A stretch of DNA of 64,000 nucleotides from positions 2,425,001 to 2,489,000 of the forward strand of contig NZ_CP116339.1 in assembly GCF_028198165.1 (NCBI RefSeq). The letters run 5' to 3'. Below, one piece after another: positions 1-7,595 of this stretch. The DNA is from Pseudoxanthomonas sp. JBR18 (lineage in GTDB: Bacteria; Pseudomonadota; Gammaproteobacteria; Xanthomonadales; Xanthomonadaceae). The position numbers and the translations under genes are program-made. Positions within the stretch are counted from its first letter, which is position 1; each line of letters opens with the position of its first letter. The notes under the pieces were generated by a model that ran no database searches, had not been told where the DNA came from, and saw nothing but the letters and a program-made list of their open reading frames with translations.

Positions 1-509
1 CGCTGCTGCGCAACGAGGGCTATACGCGCCCGGGCGCTGGCCCGCTGGTGGCGTGGTCGGCGGCAGGCTCGGCGCTGCTGGCGCCGTTCGGTTGCCATGG
101 ACTCAATCTGGCCGCGGTGACCGCGGCGATCTGCACTGGGCCCGAATCCCATCCCAACCCGGCGCGGCGCTACATCGCCGGTGTCGCCGGGGGTGTGGTC
201 TATCTGTTGCTGGGCGCCTGTGCCGGGACGGTGCTGGCGCTGTTCGCGACGCTGCCGAGGGAGCTGATCGCCACCCTGGCGGGCCTGGCGCTGTTTCCCA
301 CCATCGTCGGTGCGCTGACCACCGCGGTCGCCGATGCGCGCGATCGCGATGCCGCGCTGGTGACCTTCATCGTCTGTGCGTCGGGCATGTCGCTGTTCGG
401 GCTGGGGGCGGCGTTCTGGAGTCTGTTGTTCGGGATGGGGACCCACGTGCTGCTGCAGTGGCGACGCGGGCGGGTTCCCGCGGCGCCGGTGGTATCGACG
501 TCGCGCTGA
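1..509 (+). CDS. benE: Benzoate/H+ symporter BenE family, C-terminal part
   Basis: The reading frame is open from base 3, so the gene begins before the window and only about 168 C-terminal residues are seen. The segment LLAPFGCHGLNLAAVTAAICTG followed by HPNPARRY is typical of the BenE family of inner-membrane aromatic-acid/proton symporters. Several hydrophobic spans follow (around GGVVYLLLGACAG, LIATLAGLALFPTIVG and FIVCASGMSLFGLG). The stop is TGA at 507-509. A porin gene follows 142 bases later on the same strand, so the two may form an uptake pair for an aromatic or carboxylic acid across both membranes. The family call is firm; the actual substrate is inferred from family membership. 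Confidence 0.85.
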   Translation, partial: LLRNEGYTRPGAGPLVAWSAAGSALLAPFGCHGLNLAAVTAAICTGPESHPNPARRYIAGVAGGVVYLLLGACAGTVLALFATLPRELIATLAGLALFPTIVGALTTAVADARDRDAALVTFIVCASGMSLFGLGAAFWSLLFGMGTHVLLQWRRGRVPAAPVVSTSR

Positions 510-651
510 GGCATCAGGGGAAACCCACACACCGCTGGATCCGGCGACGCGCCACCGATGCGCTCGCCGGGCCTGCCCATCGAAGTTCCACCGCGTCGCC
601 GCGTTCGGCGGCGCTCCATCCACACATCACCGTTGTTCCTGGGAGGGAAGC

Positions 652-2067
652 ATGGATTCATTGACCATGGCCGTGCGGCGCGCATCGCTCGCCTGCGCCA
701 TCACGATTGCGTTATCCGCACCTGGCGTGGCCTGGGGCCAGTCGGCAAGCGACCAGGCCCAGGATGCGCGCATCGCGCAGCTGGAGAACGAGGTCCAGGC
801 CCTCAAGCAGATGGTCCAACAGCAGCAGGGGCAGCTGGTCGATGCCCGTCAGCAACTGCAGGCCGCGACAGTCGCCGGCAACACGCCGCTGAAGGGACCT
901 GGCGTGCAGGCCAGTGGCGCGCTCGCGCCCTCGCCGGCGCTGGCCGCAGGCACGCCGCCACGCGCGCCCATCCAGAACACCGCCATCGTGGCCGGTGGCG
1001 ACAGCCACTTCAGCTTCGGCGGTTTCATCAAGCTGGACATGATGTCCACCTGGACCAGCGACGGCACCATCACCGACAGCACGCCCGGCCGCCTGTTCTA
1101 TTTTCCGGCCGGGACGCCGGTCGATGCCGGCCCCAGCGACAGCTATACCGACTTCCACGCGCAGTTCTCGCGCATCTGGTTCGGCGTGGACCGGATGACC
1201 GACGCCGGCGACAAGCTCAAGGGCTATGTCGAGTTCGACTTCTTCGGCGGCGGCAACAACAACGTGGCCAACGAGAAGTTCTCCAATGGCTATCCGCCTA
1301 CGCTGCGCCATGCCTACGTGCAGTGGAACCACTGGCTGGCCGGCCAGACCTGGACCAACCTGATGGATCTGGGCTCGTTGCCGGAAACGGTCGATTTCGT
1401 GGGCATTGTCGACGGCACGCTGTTCGCGCGCCAAGCGCAGATCCGCTACAGCACCGGCAACTGGTCCTTCTCGCTGGAGAACCCGCAGACCTGGTATCAG
1501 GCCGGCAGCCCGGCCCAGGTCAGCAGTGGCGAGAACACCGTGCCGGATGTGACCGCGCGTTGGATGACCAAGGGAGATTGGGGCCACTTCAGCGTGGGCG
1601 GCATCGCGCGCGAGTTGCGCACCCGCGACGACCGGGCGACCGGCTTCGGCCTGAGCGTGGCTGGCTCGTTCAAGGTCAGCCCCAGCGACCTGTTCCAGTA
1701 CACGGTCAGCGGTGGTTCCGGGCTGGGGCGCTATCTGGCCTTCGGCCTGGTGCCCGATGCCTATCTGGATGGCAACGGCTCACTGAAGGCGCAGGACACC
1801 TACGCCGGCTTTGCGGCGTGGCGTCACAACTGGACCGGCAACCTGCGCAGCACGCTGGCCTACTCGGCGGCCTACATCGCGGTGGACGAGGCCGCCGTGG
1901 GCCAGTCGGCGACCGAGCGCACCCAGTCCTGGCGCGTGAACCTGATCTACTCGCCGTTCCCGCGGTTGGACGTGGGCGCCGAGCTGAGTTGGGGCACGCG
2001 CGAACTGGCCAACGATGCCGAGGGCGAGCTGGCGCGTTTGCAGACCACGGTCAAGTACACCTTCTAG
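652..2067 (+). CDS. DcaP-like trimeric outer-membrane porin
   Basis: 471 residues. The start ATG at 652 follows a strong GGGAGGG ribosome site; a longer in-frame reading upstream has no such site and overlaps the symporter gene. A signal peptide (VRRASLACAITIALSAPGVAWGQ) is followed by a short coiled coil (RIAQLENEVQALKQMVQQQQGQL) and a proline/alanine linker. A beta-barrel then begins near FSFGGFIKLDMMSTW and ends in the aromatic residue of TVKYTF. An N-terminal coiled coil before a 16-strand-type barrel is characteristic of DcaP-like porins, which pass negatively charged small acids. Its position after a BenE-type symporter supports carboxylate or aromatic-acid uptake. The substrate is inferred. 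Confidence 0.8.
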   Translation: MDSLTMAVRRASLACAITIALSAPGVAWGQSASDQAQDARIAQLENEVQALKQMVQQQQGQLVDARQQLQAATVAGNTPLKGPGVQASGALAPSPALAAGTPPRAPIQNTAIVAGGDSHFSFGGFIKLDMMSTWTSDGTITDSTPGRLFYFPAGTPVDAGPSDSYTDFHAQFSRIWFGVDRMTDAGDKLKGYVEFDFFGGGNNNVANEKFSNGYPPTLRHAYVQWNHWLAGQTWTNLMDLGSLPETVDFVGIVDGTLFARQAQIRYSTGNWSFSLENPQTWYQAGSPAQVSSGENTVPDVTARWMTKGDWGHFSVGGIARELRTRDDRATGFGLSVAGSFKVSPSDLFQYTVSGGSGLGRYLAFGLVPDAYLDGNGSLKAQDTYAGFAAWRHNWTGNLRSTLAYSAAYIAVDEAAVGQSATERTQSWRVNLIYSPFPRLDVGAELSWGTRELANDAEGELARLQTTVKYTF

Positions 2068-2370
2068 CGCGCCGGCCGTGGCCGGCACTGCCCGGTATCT
2101 GGACAGTGCCGGCGCGGCGATGACGCGCCGAGGCGGGTTCGCGGGCTTGAGCGATACAGAGGATGGGCCGCATGCGGCCGGACACGCGGGCTCGCGTCAT
2201 CGCCTCCCGATCGGGCTTAGGAAATGGCAATGACGCAAGACGACTTCCTCTCGCCGCCGCTGTGGCAGGACACGGGATTCACCGGCAGCAGATTCCCGCC
2301 GACGTCCGCCAGGACGTGATCGAGCCTGCCACCGGCACGGTGCTGAGCCGGTGGCGCGCGGCCCCTACGC
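2068..2370. other. Intergenic gap between convergent porin and yajQ genes
   Basis: No convincing gene is seen in these 303 bases. There are two hairpins. One is a 10-bp perfect stem at 2081-2090/2104-2113 just after the porin stop. The other is an 8-bp stem at 2328-2335/2348-2355 just past the yajQ stop on the other strand. Neither has a clear T-run, so they are only candidate terminators for the two convergent genes. A short reading frame crossing the region has poor composition and no ribosome site. Confidence 0.5.
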
Positions 2371-2853
2371 TCAGTCGCGGAAGTTGTCGAACTGCAGCGG
2401 CTGTTCGAACTCGGACTGCTTGAGCAGGGCGATGGCGGTCTGCAGGTCGTCGCGCTTCTTGCCGTTGACGCGCAGCTTGTCGCCGTTGATCTGGGTGTCG
2501 ACCTTGATCTTGGATTCCTTGATCTTGGCGGCGATCTGCTTGGCCAGCTTCTGCTCGATGCCTTGCTTGACGGTGATCTTCTGGCGCGCGCCGGCCAGGT
2601 TGGTCTCCACCTCGCCGAACTCCAGGCAGCGCGCATCGATGCCGCGCGCGATCAAGCGCGCGCGCAGGATGTCTTCCATCTGCTTGAGCTGGAAATCGCT
2701 GGGCGCGGACTGGTTGATCACGCTGTCCTCCAGCACGAATTTGGCGTCCACGCCCTTGAAGTCGAAACGGTTGGACAGCTCGCGATTGGCCTGATCCACC
2801 GCGTTGGTGAGCTCGTGGCTGTTGACCTCGGAAACCACGTCGAAAGAGGGCAT
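2371..2853 (-). CDS. yajQ: YajQ family nucleotide-binding protein
   Basis: 160 residues beginning MPSFDVVSEVNSHELTNAVDQ and containing the NRELSNRFDFKGVDA segment typical of the YajQ/DUF520 family, at full family length. Members are small cytoplasmic nucleotide-binding proteins with two ferredoxin-like halves. In Xanthomonas a YajQ protein is a cyclic di-GMP receptor that alters gene expression by contacting a LysR regulator. The start ATG (2853-2851) is chosen because family similarity begins exactly there; the reading frame extends much further upstream but without similarity. The gene is divergent from the transporter at 2947 with a 93-base spacer. Confidence 0.93.
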   Translation of the reverse strand: MPSFDVVSEVNSHELTNAVDQANRELSNRFDFKGVDAKFVLEDSVINQSAPSDFQLKQMEDILRARLIARGIDARCLEFGEVETNLAGARQKITVKQGIEQKLAKQIAAKIKESKIKVDTQINGDKLRVNGKKRDDLQTAIALLKQSEFEQPLQFDNFRD

Positions 2854-2946
2854 GGGCGCACCTGCTGTGAAAATGGGTCGCAAAGGGTAACGCGAAGCTC
2901 GCGCCAACGTCCTTGCATGCCTGGCTGCGGGGCATAATCGCCCACC

Positions 2947-3834
2947 ATGGACTCCCACGCTCCGCCATGGCGCGCCGCGGGGCTGATGCTCTGCGCCGTG
3001 GCGTTGTTCGCGGTGATGGACGTGGGCCTGAAGCTGCTCGCCGCCCGCCATGCCCCGCTGCAGGTCGCCGCGCTGCGTGGAGCATCCTCGCTGCCCTTGG
3101 TGCTGGCCTGGGCGCTGGTCACGGTGGGACCGCGCGCGCTGCTGCGGGTGCGCTGGCCGCTGCACCTGCTGCGGGGCGTGCTGAGCATCGGGATGATGGC
3201 CGGCTTCGTCTATGGCGTGGCGCGCATGCCGCTGTCCACCGCCTACGCGCTGACCTTCGCGGCCCCCTTGCTGGTCACCGCGCTGGCCGGCCCGGTTCTG
3301 AACGAGCACGTGGGACCGCGGCGCTGGACCGCCATTGTCCTGGGGCTGCTGGGCGTACTGGTGGTGCTGCGGCCGACCGGTGCGGGCCTGTGGACGGCGG
3401 CTGGCGCGGCGGTGCTGGGCGCGGCGGCGTGCTATGCGGCCAGTATCCTCACCACCCGCGCGATGGCCCCGCGCGAAAGCAGCCAGGCGATGGTGGTCTG
3501 GCTGGTGGCGATGATGGCGGTGTTCGCAGGCGTGCTGGCGTGGGCGGACTGGACGCGGCTGGTACGCGCGGACCTGTGGCCGGTGATCGCCATCGGCATT
3601 TCCGGTGCACTGGCGCAGATGGCGCTGACCGAGGCCTTCCGCCATGGCGAGGCGTCGCGCATCGCGCCGCTGGAGTATTCGGCCCTGATTTGGGGCGTGC
3701 TGGCCGACCTGCTGCTGTGGCGGCAGCTGCCCGACGCGGTGACCTGGCTAGGCGTGGGCATCATCGTGACCAGTGGCCTGTACCTGCTGCGGCGAGAGCG
3801 TCGTGTCGCCGCGGACGGGCAGGTGCACCCGTGA
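2947..3834 (+). CDS. EamA/DMT family transporter
   Basis: 295 residues with ten predicted membrane helices in two repeated EamA halves (approximately residues 10-140 and 150-285). The second half contains the family-like segment GEASRIAPLEYSALIWG, and a basic tail (RRERR) follows the last helix. Drug/metabolite transporters of this type are inner-membrane carriers, often exporters of amino acids or other metabolites. The sequence does not show the substrate. The ATG lies 93 bases from the divergent yajQ start. The downstream membrane-protein gene begins 37 bases after its stop and may be cotranscribed. Confidence 0.88.
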   Translation: MDSHAPPWRAAGLMLCAVALFAVMDVGLKLLAARHAPLQVAALRGASSLPLVLAWALVTVGPRALLRVRWPLHLLRGVLSIGMMAGFVYGVARMPLSTAYALTFAAPLLVTALAGPVLNEHVGPRRWTAIVLGLLGVLVVLRPTGAGLWTAAGAAVLGAAACYAASILTTRAMAPRESSQAMVVWLVAMMAVFAGVLAWADWTRLVRADLWPVIAIGISGALAQMALTEAFRHGEASRIAPLEYSALIWGVLADLLLWRQLPDAVTWLGVGIIVTSGLYLLRRERRVAADGQVHP

Positions 3835-3871
3835 GGCGCGCCACGCCCGCAGTGATGCAGGAGCGTGCCGC

Positions 3872-4417
3872 GTGCCGTTGCTGATCGTGGCCGTGGTGGT
3901 GTTGGTGGTCCTGCTGGCCTGGGTCCTGCTGCTGCCGCTGTGGCTGTACCTGCGGTTCCGCCAGGGCAAGGCCAGGCGCCGCCTGCTGCCCTGGCTGGTG
4001 CGGCTCAATGCCTGGTTCGCCCTTGCGTCGACCGTCCTCTACCTGATGGGCATGGCGGTCACCGGGCACTGGTGGCCGGGCGCGCTGACCTATGCGGCGA
4101 TCGGCCTGGGTGCTGGCCTGTGTACAGGCGGGCTGGGGATTGTCCTGGGCCGCGTGGAGCATACGTCCCAGGGCAGCTTCCACACGCCCAGCCCGTGGCT
4201 CGCCGCGGTCCTGGTGCTGCTGGTGCTGGTCCGCCTTGCGGCCGGCGTGGTCGACGCCTGGCGTCGCATCGGCGATCAACAGGCGTTGCCGTGGCTGCCT
4301 GCGTTCGACCACACCACGCTGTTCGCGCTGGGTGGCTTGCTGCTGGGACACGGGCTGGCCACGGCCTGGGGCTTGCGCTGGCGATTGCCGCGCGGTCGGC
4401 GCGGTGGCGCGCGCTAG
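3872..4417 (+). CDS. Small polytopic membrane protein, DUF1453-like
   Basis: 181 residues from a GTG start preceded by CAGGAG at good spacing. The longer in-frame reading upstream overlaps the previous gene and lacks a ribosome site. About five membrane helices are visible (LLIVAVVVLVVLLAWVLLL at the N-terminus, then near residues 50, 75, 115 and 155), with a basic cluster RQGKARRR after the first. The overall pattern, including a mid-protein GLGAGLCTGGLGIVLGR segment, resembles the uncharacterised DUF1453 membrane family, but this is a memory-based resemblance. The stop TAG lies within CTAG, which is also the stop of the convergent gene at 4414. Confidence 0.65.
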   Translation: MPLLIVAVVVLVVLLAWVLLLPLWLYLRFRQGKARRRLLPWLVRLNAWFALASTVLYLMGMAVTGHWWPGALTYAAIGLGAGLCTGGLGIVLGRVEHTSQGSFHTPSPWLAAVLVLLVLVRLAAGVVDAWRRIGDQQALPWLPAFDHTTLFALGGLLLGHGLATAWGLRWRLPRGRRGGAR

Positions 4418-4716
4418 ATTTCGTCGTCTTCGTCGTTGAGCACTTCGATGGCGCTGCCGGTGACCCGCGCGACGCGCTCGGCCACCTCGCGCACGCGACG
4501 GACGCCTTCATCGTTGGGTGCCTCGACCTCGATCACCGAATAACCCGGGGCGGCATCGTCGCTCAGGCCGGCCGAGCTGGAATCCTCGTCGTCCATGTGC
4601 GGCATCAGGTCTTCGATTTCCTCGACGTGCTCGATGCCTTCGATGGCTTCCAGCGCGTGGGTCAGTTGCAGGGTGGCGTCCTGGTCGCCGGTCATGCGCA
4701 GGCGGACGATGGGCAT
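4414..4716 (-). CDS. Small acidic hypothetical protein
   Basis: 100 residues, MPIVRLRMTG to LNDEDDEI, very acidic in the middle (HMDDEDSSSAGLSDD) and at the C-terminus. The start ATG is preceded by CCAGGAGATTT, a good ribosome site. The alternation of predicted beta strand and helix (VRLRMTG, then LTHALEAIEGIEHVEEIEDL, SVIEVEA, GVRRVREVAERVARV, AIEVLND) suggests a small ferredoxin-like or ACT-like fold. No function is recognised. It converges on the 3872 gene, sharing the palindromic stop CTAG, and lies downstream of ompW on the same strand beyond a strong terminator, so it probably has its own promoter. Confidence 0.7.
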   Translation of the reverse strand: MPIVRLRMTGDQDATLQLTHALEAIEGIEHVEEIEDLMPHMDDEDSSSAGLSDDAAPGYSVIEVEAPNDEGVRRVREVAERVARVTGSAIEVLNDEDDEI

Positions 4717-4827
4717 GGAAATCTCCTGGTCGGAATCAAGGCAGACGATGCTGACCAGCCTCGCGCGAAGGTGTGGTGAGCGCATCGTGTGCACCGCGTG
4801 CTTCTGCCGCACCCACGCGCAAACGAA

Positions 4828-4860
4828 AACGGCGGCGGGCACAGGGCCCGCCGCCGTTGG
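4828..4860 (-). terminator. Intrinsic terminator after ompW
   Basis: Read on the minus strand, a long GC-rich stem (AACGGCGGCGGGC paired with GCCCGCCGCCGTT, short CTGT-type loop) is followed directly by TTTTCGTTT. It begins about 25 bases after the ompW stop, which fits Rho-independent termination of ompW. Confidence 0.85.
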
Positions 4861-4882
4861 TGTCAACGTCGTTGTTCAGTGC

Positions 4883-5575
4883 TTAGAAGCGCGCACCGAT
4901 ACCCACGCCCACGGTCCACGGATTCAGGTCCAGATCCTGACCGGTACCATGACCGTTGACGGTCACCTCCGGCGAGCTGTCCATGTAGCGCGCGTCGACG
5001 CGGGCGAACCAGTTCGGGTTGATATTCATGTCGACACCGACCGTACCGATCGCACCCTTGGCGTCATTGACGGCCACGTGCTGACCCGGGACGCTGCCCA
5101 GCTTCTCGTTGCTGAAGTTGGACTGGTAGTAGCCCACGCCGACGAACGGACGGAACACCTGGTCCGAAGTGCCGAAGTGGTACTGGCCACTGATGGCCAC
5201 CGGCAGCTGCGACACGCTGCCGATCTTGCCGTTGTTGTCGCCGACGTCATGCTTGAACTTGTCGGCCGCGCCCCAGAGCTCCACGGCGATGTTGGGAGTC
5301 GCGTAGTAGCTGGCCGAGATGGTCGGCGCGGTGTCGCCGTCCACGTCCAGACTGGAGCCATCCAGCGGGCGCGAGGAAGGCTTCATCATGGTGGCGCTGC
5401 CGACCACGGCCCACTTCTTGTAGGCGGCCGCGGCATCACCGCCGGTGGTGCTGTTGGTGGCCACGCCATGGGGCGTGCCGTCGTCGGTGGCGGCACCGAC
5501 CATGTCCTGCGCGAAAACCGGGGGAGCGTCGAGCAGCGGCACCAGGGCCAGGCCAATGAGGCGAATCGAATTCAT
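4883..5575 (-). CDS. ompW: OmpW family outer-membrane protein
   Basis: 230 residues with an N-terminal signal peptide (MNSIRLIGLALVPLLDAPPVFAQ). An eight-strand-type barrel ends in the terminal phenylalanine of GIGARF, the usual signal for Bam-dependent insertion. Family features include the KWAVVGSATMMKPSS start of the mature barrel, DGDTAPTISASYYATPNIAVELWGA, and the NPNWFARVDARYMD segment near the end. OmpW proteins form narrow hydrophobic channels and are often regulated by oxygen or stress. The ATG follows GAAGAGG. The N-terminal extension before the first strand (GGDAAAAYKKW) is somewhat long for the family. A terminator follows the gene. Confidence 0.88.
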   Translation of the reverse strand: MNSIRLIGLALVPLLDAPPVFAQDMVGAATDDGTPHGVATNSTTGGDAAAAYKKWAVVGSATMMKPSSRPLDGSSLDVDGDTAPTISASYYATPNIAVELWGAADKFKHDVGDNNGKIGSVSQLPVAISGQYHFGTSDQVFRPFVGVGYYQSNFSNEKLGSVPGQHVAVNDAKGAIGTVGVDMNINPNWFARVDARYMDSSPEVTVNGHGTGQDLDLNPWTVGVGIGARF

Positions 5576-6227
5576 GGGGTGTACCTCTTCGTTTCTTGTT
5601 TGCGGTAGGCCCACCAGCGGCGGGACGGAGCACACCGTAGGAATTTGCAGATGAACACTTCCCGGCATGCCGAGTGCGGTTCAGGCTGCCGAACAGGGAC
5701 GCTTCATGTTGATGCACGCCCCGTCCCGCGCAAGGCTAATGCCGACGTAGAAAAACGTTAAATGAAGGCGATTTTCTTCACGCTGACGCGGTTGTAGGTG
5801 CGGAGGCCCGGTTCAGCTGGCAGGCGCGATTCGAGCGCCTTGTGCGCAAGGTGGCGACTTCTCAATTGCACTTCGAGATGTCCGGTCGCCGCTCCGTCTC
5901 GTGCTGGAGCGTGTCGCTTTTCAGCGATCTGGAAGGTGAATGCCGCGCGGCCGCGAGCGTGCAGGGAGCGACGCTTGGAGCTGTCTCGCCGCAGCATGGG
6001 GCGGGTGTCGATTCGACGCCGCCGCCGACCCGAAGTCCGGCCAGTGCGGCGAGACCGGAACCGCCATTGCCGGGCCGGGCATTGCGGAAGGCCGGCATCG
6101 CTGATGCCCGTCACCTACAGGGCAGGGCACGCCCCTGTGCGTGGAACGCGCTTCGCTGCGCGGAGGGCAGTCCACATCGGAACCCATCACGCTGGAGAAC
6201 GTCGACCTCGACGCCCCGGGGCGCGCC
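5576..6227. other. Intergenic gap, ompW upstream region and otsA downstream region
   Basis: I see no supported gene in these 652 bases. The half next to ompW is relatively AT-rich around 5740-5780 and must hold the ompW promoter, but no clean -35/-10 pair or FNR-type palindrome was found. The rest has several mutually overlapping arginine-rich reading frames on both strands without ribosome sites, typical of random high-GC DNA. Confidence 0.5.
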
Positions 6228-7595
6228 TCAGGCCGCTTCCAGCGCCTGCAGGTAGGACTGCCGCCAGGCATTGATGTCGTGGCGCTCCAGGTGGTCCATC
6301 ATCGCGCGCCAGCGTTCGATGCGCTTGGCCTTGGGCATGTCGGCGCCCGTGGCGATGGCGTCGGCAACGCCGTCCAGGTCGTGCGGATTGACGATCAGTG
6401 CTTCGCTCATCTCGTCGGCGGCACCGGCCAGGATGGACAGGATGAGCACGCCCGGATCCTCGGGATCCTGCGCGGCGACGTACTCCTTGGCGACCAGGTT
6501 CATGCCATCGCGCAGGGGCGTGACCAGGCCGAGCCGCGCGGTGCGGTAGAAGCCGGCCAGCTGGGTGTGGCTGTAGTTCTGGTTGACGTAGCGGATCGGG
6601 GTCCAGTCGGCCTCGGCATAGGCGCCGTTGACGTGGCCGGCGATCTGCTCGAGCTGGCTGCGCAGGATCTGGTACTCGGGCACCTCGCCACGCGAGACCG
6701 GCGCGACCTGCAGGAAGGTGAGGCTGCCGCGCTGATCGCGGTGCCGCTCCAGGTAGCGCTCGAAGGCATGGAAGCGCTCGGGCAGGCCCTTGGAATAGTC
6801 CAGCCGGTCCACGCCGATGGCCAGCAGCCGCCCACGCAGGCTGCCACGCAGGTCGCGCACAGCGGGCTTGGTGGCTGCAATGCGGGCCTGCTGTGCGATC
6901 AGAGCGGTGTCGATGCTGATCGGGAACGACCCGGTGCGGAACCGGCGCCCGCCGGGGGCTTCCAGCTCGCCATCGGCGATCACCCGGCCGCCACCGTAAA
7001 GACGGACGTAGGCCTGGAAGCGCTCCATGTCGCGCCGGGTGTGGAAGCCCACCAGGTCATACGCATACAGCGTGCTGAAGAAGCGCTGATGGTCTGGCAT
7101 GGCCGAGACCAGGTCGGCCGAGGGCATCGGGGTGTGCAGGAAGAAGCCGATCCGGCAGCCGATGCCGCGCTCGCGCAGCAGGGCCGCCAGCGGGATCAGG
7201 TGGTAGTCGTGGATCCAGACGATGTCATCGTCCTTGAGCATCGGCGCCAGCCGGTCGGCAAACAGCGCGTTGACCCGTCGGTAGCCCTCGCGGGTGCCGC
7301 GGTCGTAGTTCACCAGGTCCAGGCGGAAATGCAGCAAGGGCCACAGCGCGCCGTTGGAGAAGCCCAGGTAATAGGCATCGTGGTCCGGGCGCGACAGGTC
7401 CATGGTCACGTAGGTGGTGTTGCCATCGCGGTGTTCGTGCAGCGTGCCGCTGGCTTCGCGGCTGACCTTGCCGCTCCAGCCGAACCACAGACCGCCGCGT
7501 TCGGCCAGCGCCGCGCGCAGGCCAGTGGCCAAGCCGCCGGTCTGTGGTTCCCCCGGGAGTGCGACCCGGTTGGAGACCACGACCAGTCGACTCAC
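6228..7595 (-). CDS. otsA: Trehalose-6-phosphate synthase
   Basis: 455 residues. Transfers glucose from UDP-glucose to glucose-6-phosphate to give trehalose-6-phosphate (GT20 family, cytoplasmic). Visible motifs are the N-terminal VVVSNRVALPG and GGLATGL, WSGK, YLGFSNGALWPLLHFR, WIHDYHLIPL, GFFLHTPMPS, the donor-binding VDRLDYSKG with its Arg and Lys, and DGMNLVAKEY near the end, so all catalytic landmarks are intact. The start is GTG, overlapping the stop of the upstream GH15 gene as GTGA and preceded by an excellent AGGAGG, which indicates translational coupling. It is the last gene of the otsB-GH15-otsA operon. Confidence 0.95.
   Translation of the reverse strand: MSRLVVVSNRVALPGEPQTGGLATGLRAALAERGGLWFGWSGKVSREASGTLHEHRDGNTTYVTMDLSRPDHDAYYLGFSNGALWPLLHFRLDLVNYDRGTREGYRRVNALFADRLAPMLKDDDIVWIHDYHLIPLAALLRERGIGCRIGFFLHTPMPSADLVSAMPDHQRFFSTLYAYDLVGFHTRRDMERFQAYVRLYGGGRVIADGELEAPGGRRFRTGSFPISIDTALIAQQARIAATKPAVRDLRGSLRGRLLAIGVDRLDYSKGLPERFHAFERYLERHRDQRGSLTFLQVAPVSRGEVPEYQILRSQLEQIAGHVNGAYAEADWTPIRYVNQNYSHTQLAGFYRTARLGLVTPLRDGMNLVAKEYVAAQDPEDPGVLILSILAGAADEMSEALIVNPHDLDGVADAIATGADMPKAKRIERWRAMMDHLERHDINAWRQSYLQALEAA

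Noticed and set aside
5798..6274. Overlapping frames of up to 158 codons in the gap between ompW and otsA
   Set aside because: Arg-rich composition in several frames at once, no ribosome site, and one end runs into the otsA coding region on the other strand.
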